From NCBI GenBank assembly GCA_028709985.1, contig JAQUTB010000152.1:1-5247 (forward strand): 5,247 nucleotides of DNA, given 5' to 3'. Below the pieces are notes generated by a model. That model saw only the letters and a list, made by a program, of their open reading frames with translations, did no database searches and was not told the DNA's origin. This DNA comes from Dethiosulfovibrio sp. (GTDB taxonomy: Bacteria > Synergistota > Synergistia > Synergistales > Dethiosulfovibrionaceae). How positions within the stretch are numbered: position 1 is the first letter of the stretch; each line of letters starts with the position of its first letter. Shown in pieces: positions 1 to 5,247 of this stretch. Both the position numbers and the translations under genes were made by a program.

Positions 1-1020
1 GTGCTCCCTCCTGCACCTGACGCCTATGGATGTGGTGTGTTTAAGGATCGTCTCCGCAAGTTTTTCCTCCTGCTCCACCGGGCCTACGCAGGTTATCCTG
101 ACCCCTGGTCGATTTTTCTTCATGGTGATGGGGGTGAAGAATACGTCCCAGGCCCCGGCCTTAAAGAGGTGGTCCATGGCTATTGGAAGGTCTTGGGGGT
201 TCATGTCGTCCAAGTTAGCCTCTAGTACCGACGCCTGCCCCGGTATCCAGGGGGTGTCAGCAATGCCTTCCTCTATGAGCGTGACCCTCAGCAGGTTGGG
301 AAGGTCGGTGTCTTTGTCCCCAAGGCCGTGGCCTGTTGCCTTTATAGTCCCAGAGGGCATAGTTCCGAACGAGTCGCATAGGACCTTCAATATAAGCGCA
401 CCGGTGGGGGTGGTCCTCTCGATGGGGTCTCCCTGAGAGACGATCGGCATTCCGGTCAGGAGCTTTGCTGTGGCAGGTGCTGGGACGGGCATCACTCCGT
501 GGGCGCATTTGACCGTTCCCGACCCCACGTTGATCGGCGAGGAATATACCCTGTCGATGCCGGCCATGTGCACCGCCATAAAGCCTCCCACCACGTCGAC
601 GATAGAGTCTATGGCGCCTACCTCGTGGAAGTGAATGGACTGGGCGTCGGTACCGTGGACCTCGGCCTCAGCCTCGGCCAGGAGTCTGAAGGCCAAAGCC
701 GAGCGGGACCTTACCTCCTCCGGCAGGGTGGAGCGGTCCAGTATGGCGATTATGTCCGACAGATGACGATGGTGATGGTGGTGGTGGTGGTGGTGATGAT
801 CTTCGTCGTGATGATTGTGATCTTCCTCGATAACTTTTATGTCCGTACCAGCAATGCCCTTCCTGATGCCTTTTTCGACTGATATAGAGTATCCATCCAG
901 GGCTAGGCCTTTCATAGCGTCGATAAAGTCCTCAACCGGGAAGAGCCCTAAGTCTATTATTGCTCCCAAAAACATATCTCCCGCTATTCCGGCGAAACAG
1001 TCGAGATACAGGGTTTTCAT
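1..1020 (-). CDS. larC: LarC, nickel-pincer cofactor biosynthesis protein (3' end beyond window)
   Basis: LarC proteins (DUF111 family) are CTP-dependent enzymes that insert nickel into the pyridinium-thiocarboxylate pincer cofactor of lactate racemase LarA and its relatives, in the cytoplasm. The reading frame is open for 340 codons from the ATG at 1020-1018 to the window edge; family members are about 400 residues, so a C-terminal part is missing. Visible family blocks are the N-terminal YLDCFAGIAGDMFLGA (residues 5-20), a His-rich insert (68-86), FHEVGAIDSIVDVVG (131-145), CAHGVMPVPAPATA (172-185), TPTGA (204-208), the C-terminal-domain start LEANLDDMNP (266-275) and FFTPITMKKNRPG (294-306). 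In Lactobacillus plantarum the N- and C-terminal parts are in different frames joined by frameshifting; here one frame runs through that junction without interruption. The start overlaps the kdsB stop as ATGA, with AGGAGG 9 bases upstream, so coupled translation is likely. No larA, larB or larE is in the window. Confidence 0.95.
   Translation of the reverse strand, partial: MKTLYLDCFAGIAGDMFLGAIIDLGLFPVEDFIDAMKGLALDGYSISVEKGIRKGIAGTDIKVIEEDHNHHDEDHHHHHHHHHHRHLSDIIAILDRSTLPEEVRSRSALAFRLLAEAEAEVHGTDAQSIHFHEVGAIDSIVDVVGGFMAVHMAGIDRVYSSPINVGSGTVKCAHGVMPVPAPATAKLLTGMPIVSQGDPIERTTPTGALILKVLCDSFGTMPSGTIKATGHGLGDKDTDLPNLLRVTLIEEGIADTPWIPGQASVLEANLDDMNPQDLPIAMDHLFKAGAWDVFFTPITMKKNRPGVRITCVGPVEQEEKLAETILKHTTSIGVRCRREH
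769..819 (-). other. His-rich metal-binding segment within LarC
   Basis: Residues 68-86 of LarC read HNHHDED followed by ten consecutive histidines (75-84), then R-H: 14 His in 19 residues, with acidic residues between. On the plus strand it appears as a GTG/ATG trinucleotide run. LarC proteins often carry a His-rich stretch near this position. A nickel-storage or nickel-delivery role is inferred from the composition and from LarC chemistry. The CAC/CAT repeat could vary in length between strains by slippage. Confidence 0.85.
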
Positions 1021-1745
1021 GGCTTTCTTCCTCCTATGACCGATCTGGCCCAGTCGAGGTCCGACTGGGTGTCTATGCCAGGGGCGTGGTTTCCTTTTGC
1101 CAGAGGGACCATTATGGGATAGCCCTGTTCCAGTGCCCTGAGCTGCTCTAGAGATTCGCTCTCCGAAAGGGGGGTGGAGTCCATCTTGGAGTATAGGTCC
1201 AGAAAGTCCCGACGATAGCCGTAGATACCCAGATGGCCGTACACCGGACAACCGGGCACTCGACGGTAGGGGATGGGGTAACGACTGAAATAGAGGGCCA
1301 TGTCTCCACTCCCTACGACCACCTTGACCCTGTTGGGGTTGTCCCATTCGTTTTCCTCCAGAGGGTATCTTAGGGAGAACATAGGGATATTTGGATTCCC
1401 CTCCATAGCTGTTACCAGCTGCTCTATCAGGGCAGGATCGATAAAGGGCTCGTCTCCCTGGACGTTTATCACGCCGTCGCAGTCTATGTCCTTAACCGCC
1501 TCCGCCACTCGGCATGTGCCATTAGGGTGGTCACCGGAGGTCATGGCGACCTCCCCATCGAAGGAGCGGACCGCTTTCGCGATCCGCTCGTCGTCTGTTG
1601 CCACCAGAACCCTTAACACGCCTCTCGCCTTCGAGGCCCTTTCGTATACGTGCTGAACGACGGGCTTGCCACCTAGATCACACAGGGGCTTGCCGGGCAG
1701 TCGGGAAGAGCCGTATCTGGCGGGAATGACTACGACTATCTCCAC
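1017..1745 (-). CDS. kdsB: 3-deoxy-manno-octulosonate cytidylyltransferase (CMP-Kdo synthetase)
   Basis: KdsB activates Kdo with CTP to give CMP-Kdo and pyrophosphate in the cytoplasm, supplying the donor for WaaA. At 242 residues it is about the usual length. Diagnostic blocks are VVIPARYGSSRLPGKPL (5-21, nucleotide-binding loop), VLVATDD (46-52), VNVQGDEPF?-type motif seen here as NVQGDEPF (94-101), ALYFSRYPIPY (150-160), HLGIYGYR (171-178), LEQLRALE (199-206) and APGIDTQSDL (221-230). Asp98 and Asp225 match the metal-binding aspartates of the family. The segment that is SGTER in E. coli reads NGTCR (75-79), with Cys78 replacing the acidic residue. The start is GTG at 1745-1743: a TGA sits directly upstream in frame (1748-1746), so no longer form is possible, and the PAR motif begins at residue 8 as expected. 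A partial ribosome site, GAAGG, lies 7 bases before it. It overlaps the upstream gene by 10 bases and larC by 4. Confidence 0.96.
   Translation of the reverse strand: MEIVVVIPARYGSSRLPGKPLCDLGGKPVVQHVYERASKARGVLRVLVATDDERIAKAVRSFDGEVAMTSGDHPNGTCRVAEAVKDIDCDGVINVQGDEPFIDPALIEQLVTAMEGNPNIPMFSLRYPLEENEWDNPNRVKVVVGSGDMALYFSRYPIPYRRVPGCPVYGHLGIYGYRRDFLDLYSKMDSTPLSESESLEQLRALEQGYPIMVPLAKGNHAPGIDTQSDLDWARSVIGGRKP
1030..1035 (-). promoter_or_regulatory. Ribosome binding site of larC
   Basis: AGGAGG on the minus strand lies 9 bases before the larC ATG, inside the last codons of kdsB (Gly-Gly-Arg-Lys-Pro). It is a full consensus site and supports the ATG at 1020-1018 as the start. It also suggests larC can recruit ribosomes itself besides being coupled to kdsB through the ATGA overlap. 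Confidence 0.75.
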
Positions 1746-2938
1746 TCAGAGGCCTTCTTTCTCATGGCCTCCGGGTCTATGGGACGAATCTCGTCGACTA
1801 TCCATTCCCTCATTGCCTTGCCTTCGTCGGTCTCCTGTTTGTAGCTCATAAACTCTAGCTCTATTCCAAGGGCGTCGGCTACTTTAAGGGCCATGACGGG
1901 CCAGACTTCCCCTATATCTCCTATTATGGGTATGCTTCCCTCGTGTCTGGCGAAGGCGGACATCTCCATTCGGAAGGGTATGCCGGATATTTTGGTCTTA
2001 GGAAGGCCTTTATCTATGGCCTCCTGGATCTGGGCGTTGTGTCTCTGCTGGTCCTGGGCCTTTCTCAGGTTTTCGTCTAGGTCGATTCGGATGAGGGTTT
2101 TGTCCCTCATGTGGAAGGTGTTGAAGCCCTTCCACCAGGCCCATATGCCATGTCCCGTGTAGTTCTCGAAGGGGCCATCGTGAAGCTCCTGGGAGAGGGC
2201 TATGGCCGATTCTATTATGATGTCGGCGTCGTCGAGCATTCTCGCCAGCCTCATGGAGCGGTTGGAGATCGGGACGCTGTCCCCTATGGCGAGGCCTATT
2301 GCCCCCCCTCCGACCATCTGAGGTATGCTGACGATTACAGGTAAGCCTTTTTCAGCCCCTATGCCTATCATGGTCCTGCGGTCAGCGCCCCAGCCAGCGA
2401 CCTCCTCGAAGGTAAGGCCGTAGGTTTTTGCTATGTCCAATATCTCGTTGGCGAGGATCTCGTTCCAGAGTCCCATGGGATAGGCCATGTTGCCCGCCGC
2501 CTTTACGACGTCGTGGCCGTCGACTTCGTCCTCTTTGGAGAGGAGCTCCTCGTCTAAAACCATGTTTTTCCTGAGGACGTTTCTCTCCTCCTCGGTCATC
2601 CTGGTGAACTCAAAGACGTTGCCCCTGGGCATCTTCTCCTCAGGCAGGCCAAGCTGGGAGGCGTTACACATTTTCACCCTGTCCAGGGTTCCGGCCATCT
2701 CGTGTCCTATAACCGCCGAGCTGGTGGTAACTCCGTCGATTATGCCTTTGTCCATGAGCTCAGCGACAAGGGTTGTCACCCCTTCGTGGAGGTTAGGCCC
2801 GCTGCCAGAAGCCACCACTATCTTGCCGCCCCGCTTTTTGACCTCCACCATTTTATCCACCGCCGAGTCCAGTGAAGCCCGAGACCGATCGTCGAGGTTG
2901 CGATAAAAGCTCTCTATAAGTTCTCTTTTGATAGCCAT
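1736..2938 (-). CDS. Conserved-looking 400-residue protein of unknown function in the Kdo operon (possible deoxyhypusine-synthase-like fold)
   Basis: I cannot name this protein. It is soluble-looking, with no signal peptide or clear membrane helix. After a charged helical N-terminus (1-37) comes GGKIVVASGSGPN (37-49), a beta strand plus glycine-rich turn like a nucleotide-binding loop, then HEGVTTLVAELMDKGIIDGVTTSSAVIGHEM (51-81, quoted here as HEGVTTLVAELMDKG and IIDGVTTSSAVIGHEM). This strand-loop-helix-strand order loosely resembles the NAD-binding core of deoxyhypusine synthase and of the LOR/SDH (TIGR00300) C-terminal domain. The conserved lysine-bearing segment of true deoxyhypusine synthase is not recognisable, so that enzyme activity is unlikely. 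Further notable parts are GLPVIVSIPQMVGGGAIGLAIG (198-219 region), an aromatic stretch GHGIWAWWKGFNTFHM (262-277) and GSIPIIGDIGEVWPVMALKVADALG (334-358 region). The ATG at 2938-2936 has GGAGGT 6 bases upstream. It lies between waaA and kdsB, overlapping kdsB by 10 bases, so a role tied to Kdo or the envelope is possible but unproven. Confidence refers to it being a real gene. Confidence 0.92.
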   Translation of the reverse strand: MAIKRELIESFYRNLDDRSRASLDSAVDKMVEVKKRGGKIVVASGSGPNLHEGVTTLVAELMDKGIIDGVTTSSAVIGHEMAGTLDRVKMCNASQLGLPEEKMPRGNVFEFTRMTEEERNVLRKNMVLDEELLSKEDEVDGHDVVKAAGNMAYPMGLWNEILANEILDIAKTYGLTFEEVAGWGADRRTMIGIGAEKGLPVIVSIPQMVGGGAIGLAIGDSVPISNRSMRLARMLDDADIIIESAIALSQELHDGPFENYTGHGIWAWWKGFNTFHMRDKTLIRIDLDENLRKAQDQQRHNAQIQEAIDKGLPKTKISGIPFRMEMSAFARHEGSIPIIGDIGEVWPVMALKVADALGIELEFMSYKQETDEGKAMREWIVDEIRPIDPEAMRKKASEWR

Positions 2939-2944
2939 GTTGTT

Positions 2945-2950
2945 ACCTCC
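2945..2950 (-). promoter_or_regulatory. Ribosome binding site of the unassigned gene
   Basis: GGAGGT on the minus strand, 6 bases before the ATG at 2938-2936, is the strongest Shine-Dalgarno match in the cluster. It fixes this start and suggests efficient independent initiation after the only intergenic gap in the operon. Confidence 0.8.
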
Positions 2951-2956
2951 CTTTTT

Positions 2957-2970
2957 ATTTTTTAAAAAAT
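2957..2970 (-). repeat. AT-only 14-base palindrome between waaA and the unassigned gene
   Basis: The bases read A, six T, six A, T: a perfect palindrome made only of A and T. It spans the end of the waaA stop codon and the start of the 31-base gap. It contrasts with the GC-rich surroundings. With no G:C pairs and no loop it would be a weak hairpin, so it is not a standard terminator. It could be a bent or easily opened DNA patch, an RNase-sensitive spacer, or an unstructured leader that exposes the downstream ribosome site. I see no convincing -35/-10 pair around it. Confidence 0.5.
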
Positions 2971-4226
2971 CAAAGACAAGAGGATACTATCTCCCAGGAC
3001 CGTTTGGCGGCTTCTTTTCCGCCGGAGAAATAACCCTCGCAGCTATCCGACACATTCCGTTTTCTTTCGGGGTCCAGGTCGTCCAGAAAGGCACGGGCCA
3101 TGGAGTCCGAGTCAGCGACAGGGGTTCCCACCGATAGGGCGAAAAGTTCCTCTGTGGCCTGGACGAAGTCGTCGTTGTAGGGCCCCTGACAGAAGGGTAC
3201 GCCCCATATTGCAGGCTCCATTATGTTCTGACCCCCTTTGGGGACCAGGCTACCTCCCACGAAGGCGGCGTCCGCCAGGGAGTAGAGGCCGAAGAGGACC
3301 CCTATTTTATCCACTACCATTGTGCGCCAGCCTGACACCGGGTAGCTGTATAGGCAGACAGGTCCCGTGTCCCAGGCTATGTTTGCCACGTCCTGAGCCC
3401 TGTCCGGGTGTCTCGGCACTATGATAAGCCGAGCATCGGGATGGTGATTCAGGACCTTTCTGAACCCGTCTATGACGACCTGGTCCTCCCCCTGATGGGT
3501 GCTTCCGGCGACTATGAGAGGGCCCTGGCCCTTAGAAATCCAGCTAAGTTCCGAGCGGTCCATGGTGCCCTTTCGCTCCATCAGTCCGTCCAGCTTACAG
3601 TCGCCGGTGACCTCTATCCTGCCTCCGTCAACGCCTAGGGACATGAGTCCATCCCTGTCGAAGTCGGAGCGGACCATTATAGTGCTATAGCAGGAGAGGA
3701 CGTCCCGCCAGAAGGGGGCTATCTTCCTCATGGACCGGAGGGTCTTTTCGGAGAAACGCCCGTTGACCATGAAGGACGGTATGCCACGTTTTTTCATCTC
3801 CCAGATCATCGAGGGCCATATCTCGGTCTCGACGGTTACATAGGCTTTAGGCCTTATGGATTCCAGGGCCCTTTTGACTATGAGGGGACTGTCCCAGGGA
3901 TAGTAGATGGTCCGGTCGGGCACTCCTTCCAGGATCCTTCCAGCCATCTCCCTTCCTGTGGCGGTTATAGTGGAGAGGATGAGAGGCCTCTTGGTTTCCC
4001 CTTTAGCGAGCCGAAGAAAAGGGGACGCGGACTGAACCTCTCCCACGGACACAGAGTGGACCCAGAGAGGCCTTCCACGTCGTTTAAGGGTGTCGATAAG
4101 GGGCCTGTCGTAAATGCCCTTTCTCTCAGAAAGGCCCTGGCCCGAATATTTACGGCTAAGCCAGGGGGAGGCTACGGAGAACGCCAGAGCTGCGGCACAC
4201 CGGTATAACCCTACAGGCAGAGACAT
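2970..4226 (-). CDS. waaA: 3-deoxy-D-manno-octulosonic acid (Kdo) transferase
   Basis: WaaA (KdtA, GT30 family) transfers Kdo from CMP-Kdo to the lipid A precursor on the cytoplasmic face of the inner membrane, starting the lipopolysaccharide core. The 418 residues are close to the E. coli length. A weakly hydrophobic N-terminus (about 4-22) can serve as membrane anchor. The acceptor-binding domain has WVHSVSVGE (55-63); Glu63 aligns with the catalytic base Glu31 of the Aquifex enzyme. STITATGREMA (85-95), YYPWD (108-112) and VETEIWPSMI (132-141) follow. The donor-binding domain has VTGDCKLD (206-213), VAGSTHQGE (239-247), IIVPRHPDR (268-276), DAAFVGGSL (319-327) and GGQNIMEP (331-338), where Asn334 and Glu337 fit the nucleotide-sugar site. 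How many Kdo residues it adds cannot be read from sequence. The ATG at 4226-4224 shares its A with the kdsD stop (TGATG), with a weak AGGG 8 bases upstream; a hairpin brackets this start. Confidence 0.97.
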   Translation of the reverse strand: MSLPVGLYRCAAALAFSVASPWLSRKYSGQGLSERKGIYDRPLIDTLKRRGRPLWVHSVSVGEVQSASPFLRLAKGETKRPLILSTITATGREMAGRILEGVPDRTIYYPWDSPLIVKRALESIRPKAYVTVETEIWPSMIWEMKKRGIPSFMVNGRFSEKTLRSMRKIAPFWRDVLSCYSTIMVRSDFDRDGLMSLGVDGGRIEVTGDCKLDGLMERKGTMDRSELSWISKGQGPLIVAGSTHQGEDQVVIDGFRKVLNHHPDARLIIVPRHPDRAQDVANIAWDTGPVCLYSYPVSGWRTMVVDKIGVLFGLYSLADAAFVGGSLVPKGGQNIMEPAIWGVPFCQGPYNDDFVQATEELFALSVGTPVADSDSMARAFLDDLDPERKRNVSDSCEGYFSGGKEAAKRSWEIVSSCL

Positions 4227-4246
4227 CAGGATAGCCCTGCCTGTAG
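4211..4246 (-). promoter_or_regulatory. Inverted repeat enclosing the kdsD stop and waaA start
   Basis: On the minus strand CTACAGGCAG (4246-4237) and CTGCCTGTAG (4220-4211) are perfect 10-bp complements separated by 16 bases. The loop holds the kdsD TGA and the overlapping waaA ATG, and the upstream arm takes in part of the AGGG ribosome site. Both arms are coding: Leu-Gln-Ala-Gly at the end of KdsD and Leu-Pro-Val-Gly at the start of WaaA. In mRNA this would form a G:C-containing stem that could make waaA initiation depend on ribosomes finishing kdsD. The repeat is seen directly; the regulatory role is inference. Confidence 0.5.
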
Positions 4247-5233
4247 AAGCTCGTGAAGGTGGACCATGCCCACAGGACGGCCGTCCTCCACCGCTATGAG
4301 GACCGAGACCTCGACGTCCTGCATTATCCGAACAGCCTCCACCGCAAGGCTGTCCTTCGCGATGGTCCTAGGCCCCACGCTCATTACGTCTGATATGGTT
4401 TTCTCCAGGCATAATACGCCCTCTCTCTCTATTAGTCGCCTCAGGTCTCCGTCGGTGAAGATACCTATCAGAACGCCATCATCGTCGACGACTGTTGTGG
4501 CACCGTAGTTCTTGCTGGTTATCTCGAAGAGGGCGTCTTTGACGGTGACCTTTTCCTGCACCACCGGCAGCTTGGGCCCCGATCCCATGACGTCTGCTAC
4601 GGTCAGAAGCAACTGTCTTCCCAGGCTTCCGGCTGGGTGGAACAGGGCGAAATCCTCCCGTTTTAGGCATCTCATCTCGGTGACAACCCCGGCCAGGGCG
4701 TCGCCTATGGCGAGCTGTAACGTGGTGCTGCTGGTCGGAGCGAGGTTTAAGGGGTCCGCCTCCCTCTCCACCGAGGCGTTCAGGACGACGTCGGCTCCTG
4801 TGGCGAGGGGGGACTTTAGGTCTCCCGTTATGGCTATCACAGGGGCTCCCAGCCTGCGGAAGAAGGGGATAAGCTTGACCACCTCGGATGTCCTGCCGCT
4901 GTGGCTGATAAGAAGCGCCACGTCCTCCCGCCGGACCATCCCGAGGTCGCCGTGGGCGGCCTCGGCGGAGTGGAGGAAGAAAGAGGGGGTTCCTAAAGAG
5001 GCCAGAGTGGCGGCTATCTTTCTGCCCACGTGTCCCGATTTGCCAAGGCCCGATACGACCAACCGCCCCCTACAGCCCTGGACAATTCTGGCGGCTTTGG
5101 CTATCTCCGAGCCTAACCTGGAAGCGGCGGTCTGCAGTGCCTCCGCCTCGTCCATGAGGACTTTCTTCCCTATCTCTACAAGCCTATCGTCGTCGAAGAC
5201 CGGACATTCCCTGTCGCTGGGGAGGCCCATCAT
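4226..5233 (-). CDS. kdsD: D-arabinose-5-phosphate isomerase (KdsD/KpsF/GutQ family)
   Basis: This enzyme interconverts D-ribulose 5-phosphate and D-arabinose 5-phosphate in the cytoplasm, the first committed step to Kdo. The 335 residues show the usual plan: a SIS sugar-isomerase domain (about 25-205) followed by two CBS domains (about 211-270 and 277-333). SIS motifs are SGLGKSGHVGRK (61-72), FFLHSAEAAHGDLGM (85-99), SHSGRTSE (110-117), LAPTSSTT (164-171) and FHPAGSLG (198-205). Lys65, Glu117, Glu158 and His199 align with E. coli KdsD Lys59, Glu111, Glu152 and His193, so an active enzyme is expected. The CBS part has GIFTDGDLRRLI (257-268) and ends with GMVHLHELLQAGL, close to the E. coli C-terminus. 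Two adjacent ATG codons (5233-5231 and 5230-5228) could start it; only a weak GGGAAAA lies upstream, so the exact start is uncertain by one codon. The family includes paralogues (GutQ, KpsF), but the waaA and kdsB neighbours favour the lipopolysaccharide role. Confidence 0.95.
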   Translation of the reverse strand: MMGLPSDRECPVFDDDRLVEIGKKVLMDEAEALQTAASRLGSEIAKAARIVQGCRGRLVVSGLGKSGHVGRKIAATLASLGTPSFFLHSAEAAHGDLGMVRREDVALLISHSGRTSEVVKLIPFFRRLGAPVIAITGDLKSPLATGADVVLNASVEREADPLNLAPTSSTTLQLAIGDALAGVVTEMRCLKREDFALFHPAGSLGRQLLLTVADVMGSGPKLPVVQEKVTVKDALFEITSKNYGATTVVDDDGVLIGIFTDGDLRRLIEREGVLCLEKTISDVMSVGPRTIAKDSLAVEAVRIMQDVEVSVLIAVEDGRPVGMVHLHELLQAGLS

Positions 5234-5247
5234 TTTTCCCGGGCCTC
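5230..5247 (-). CDS. Possible last codons of an upstream gene
   Basis: One minus-strand frame at the right edge reads Glu-Ala-Arg-Glu-Lys and then TGA (5232-5230), overlapping the first kdsD ATG as ATGA. The same 4-base overlap joins kdsB to larC, so this would fit the cluster's style and extend the operon. Five codons cannot identify a product. kdsA, which makes Kdo 8-phosphate from arabinose 5-phosphate, would be a logical neighbour, but that is a guess from pathway context. Confidence 0.25.
   Translation of the reverse strand, partial: EAREK

Noticed and set aside
110..115. Arg in the KdsD SHSGRT motif as a lost catalytic glutamate (residue numbers)
   Set aside because: Counting along the E. 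coli enzyme shows the important Glu111 is three positions after the SG pair; its counterpart Glu117 is present here.
1..436. Plus-strand open frames at the left edge
   Set aside because: They lie opposite larC, whose minus-strand frame shows clear family motifs throughout; the plus-strand translations have no recognisable domain.
257..508. Minus-strand open frame of 83 codons in another frame
   Set aside because: It is nested inside larC in a different frame, is rich in Arg, Pro and His as expected of a shadow, and has no family resemblance.
769..798. Trinucleotide repeat as a non-coding microsatellite
   Set aside because: It is in frame within LarC and encodes histidines, a feature expected of this nickel-handling family.
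2487..2906. 139-codon plus-strand open frame
   Set aside because: It is antisense to the unassigned gene; its Ser/Leu-rich translation mirrors the codon bias of the opposite strand, and no ribosome site stands out.
2951..2970. Possible Rho-independent terminator after waaA
   Set aside because: The palindrome contains no G:C pairs and no loop, so it would not form a stable terminator stem, and the next gene follows at once on the same strand.
3209..3690. Several plus-strand open frames opposite waaA
   Set aside because: WaaA motifs are continuous on the minus strand across this stretch; the plus-strand products look random and overlap each other.

Overview
The window is one tightly packed minus-strand gene cluster. 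Read in transcription order (right to left), it holds kdsD (D-arabinose-5-phosphate isomerase), waaA (Kdo transferase), a 400-residue protein I cannot assign, kdsB (CMP-Kdo synthetase) and larC (nickel-pincer cofactor protein). The larC gene runs off the left edge. No convincing plus-strand gene, tRNA, rRNA, mobile element, CRISPR array or Rho-independent terminator is visible.

The organism is a Gram-negative (diderm) bacterium, because three genes make or attach Kdo, the inner-core sugar of lipopolysaccharide. The sequence is moderately GC-rich by eye and uses ATA and AGG codons freely. Together with the divergence of these proteins from the E. coli ones, this would fit an anaerobe such as a member of Synergistota. 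That placement is an inference from general impression, not from a search.

Layout: kdsD (4226-5233) shares one base with waaA (2970-4226). A 31-base AT-rich gap (2939-2969) follows, then the unassigned gene (1736-2938). It overlaps kdsB (1017-1745, GTG start) by 10 bases, and kdsB overlaps larC (1-1020) by the 4-base ATGA. The spacing argues for one transcript with translational coupling. The promoter probably lies to the right of the window. The last bases at the right edge could be the end of another gene that overlaps the kdsD start.

The genes form a partial pathway. KdsD makes arabinose 5-phosphate from ribulose 5-phosphate. Kdo-8-phosphate synthase and phosphatase (KdsA and KdsC, not in the window) make Kdo. 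KdsB activates it as CMP-Kdo, and WaaA transfers it to lipid A precursor at the inner membrane. Two members do not belong to this pathway: LarC, which inserts nickel into the lactate-racemase-type pincer cofactor, and the unassigned protein. That protein has a glycine-rich nucleotide-binding-like N-terminus that loosely resembles the deoxyhypusine-synthase-like fold.

Points most worth a second look are the unassigned protein embedded in the Kdo operon, a perfect 10-bp inverted repeat that puts the waaA start codon in a hairpin loop, and the coupling of larC to kdsB.
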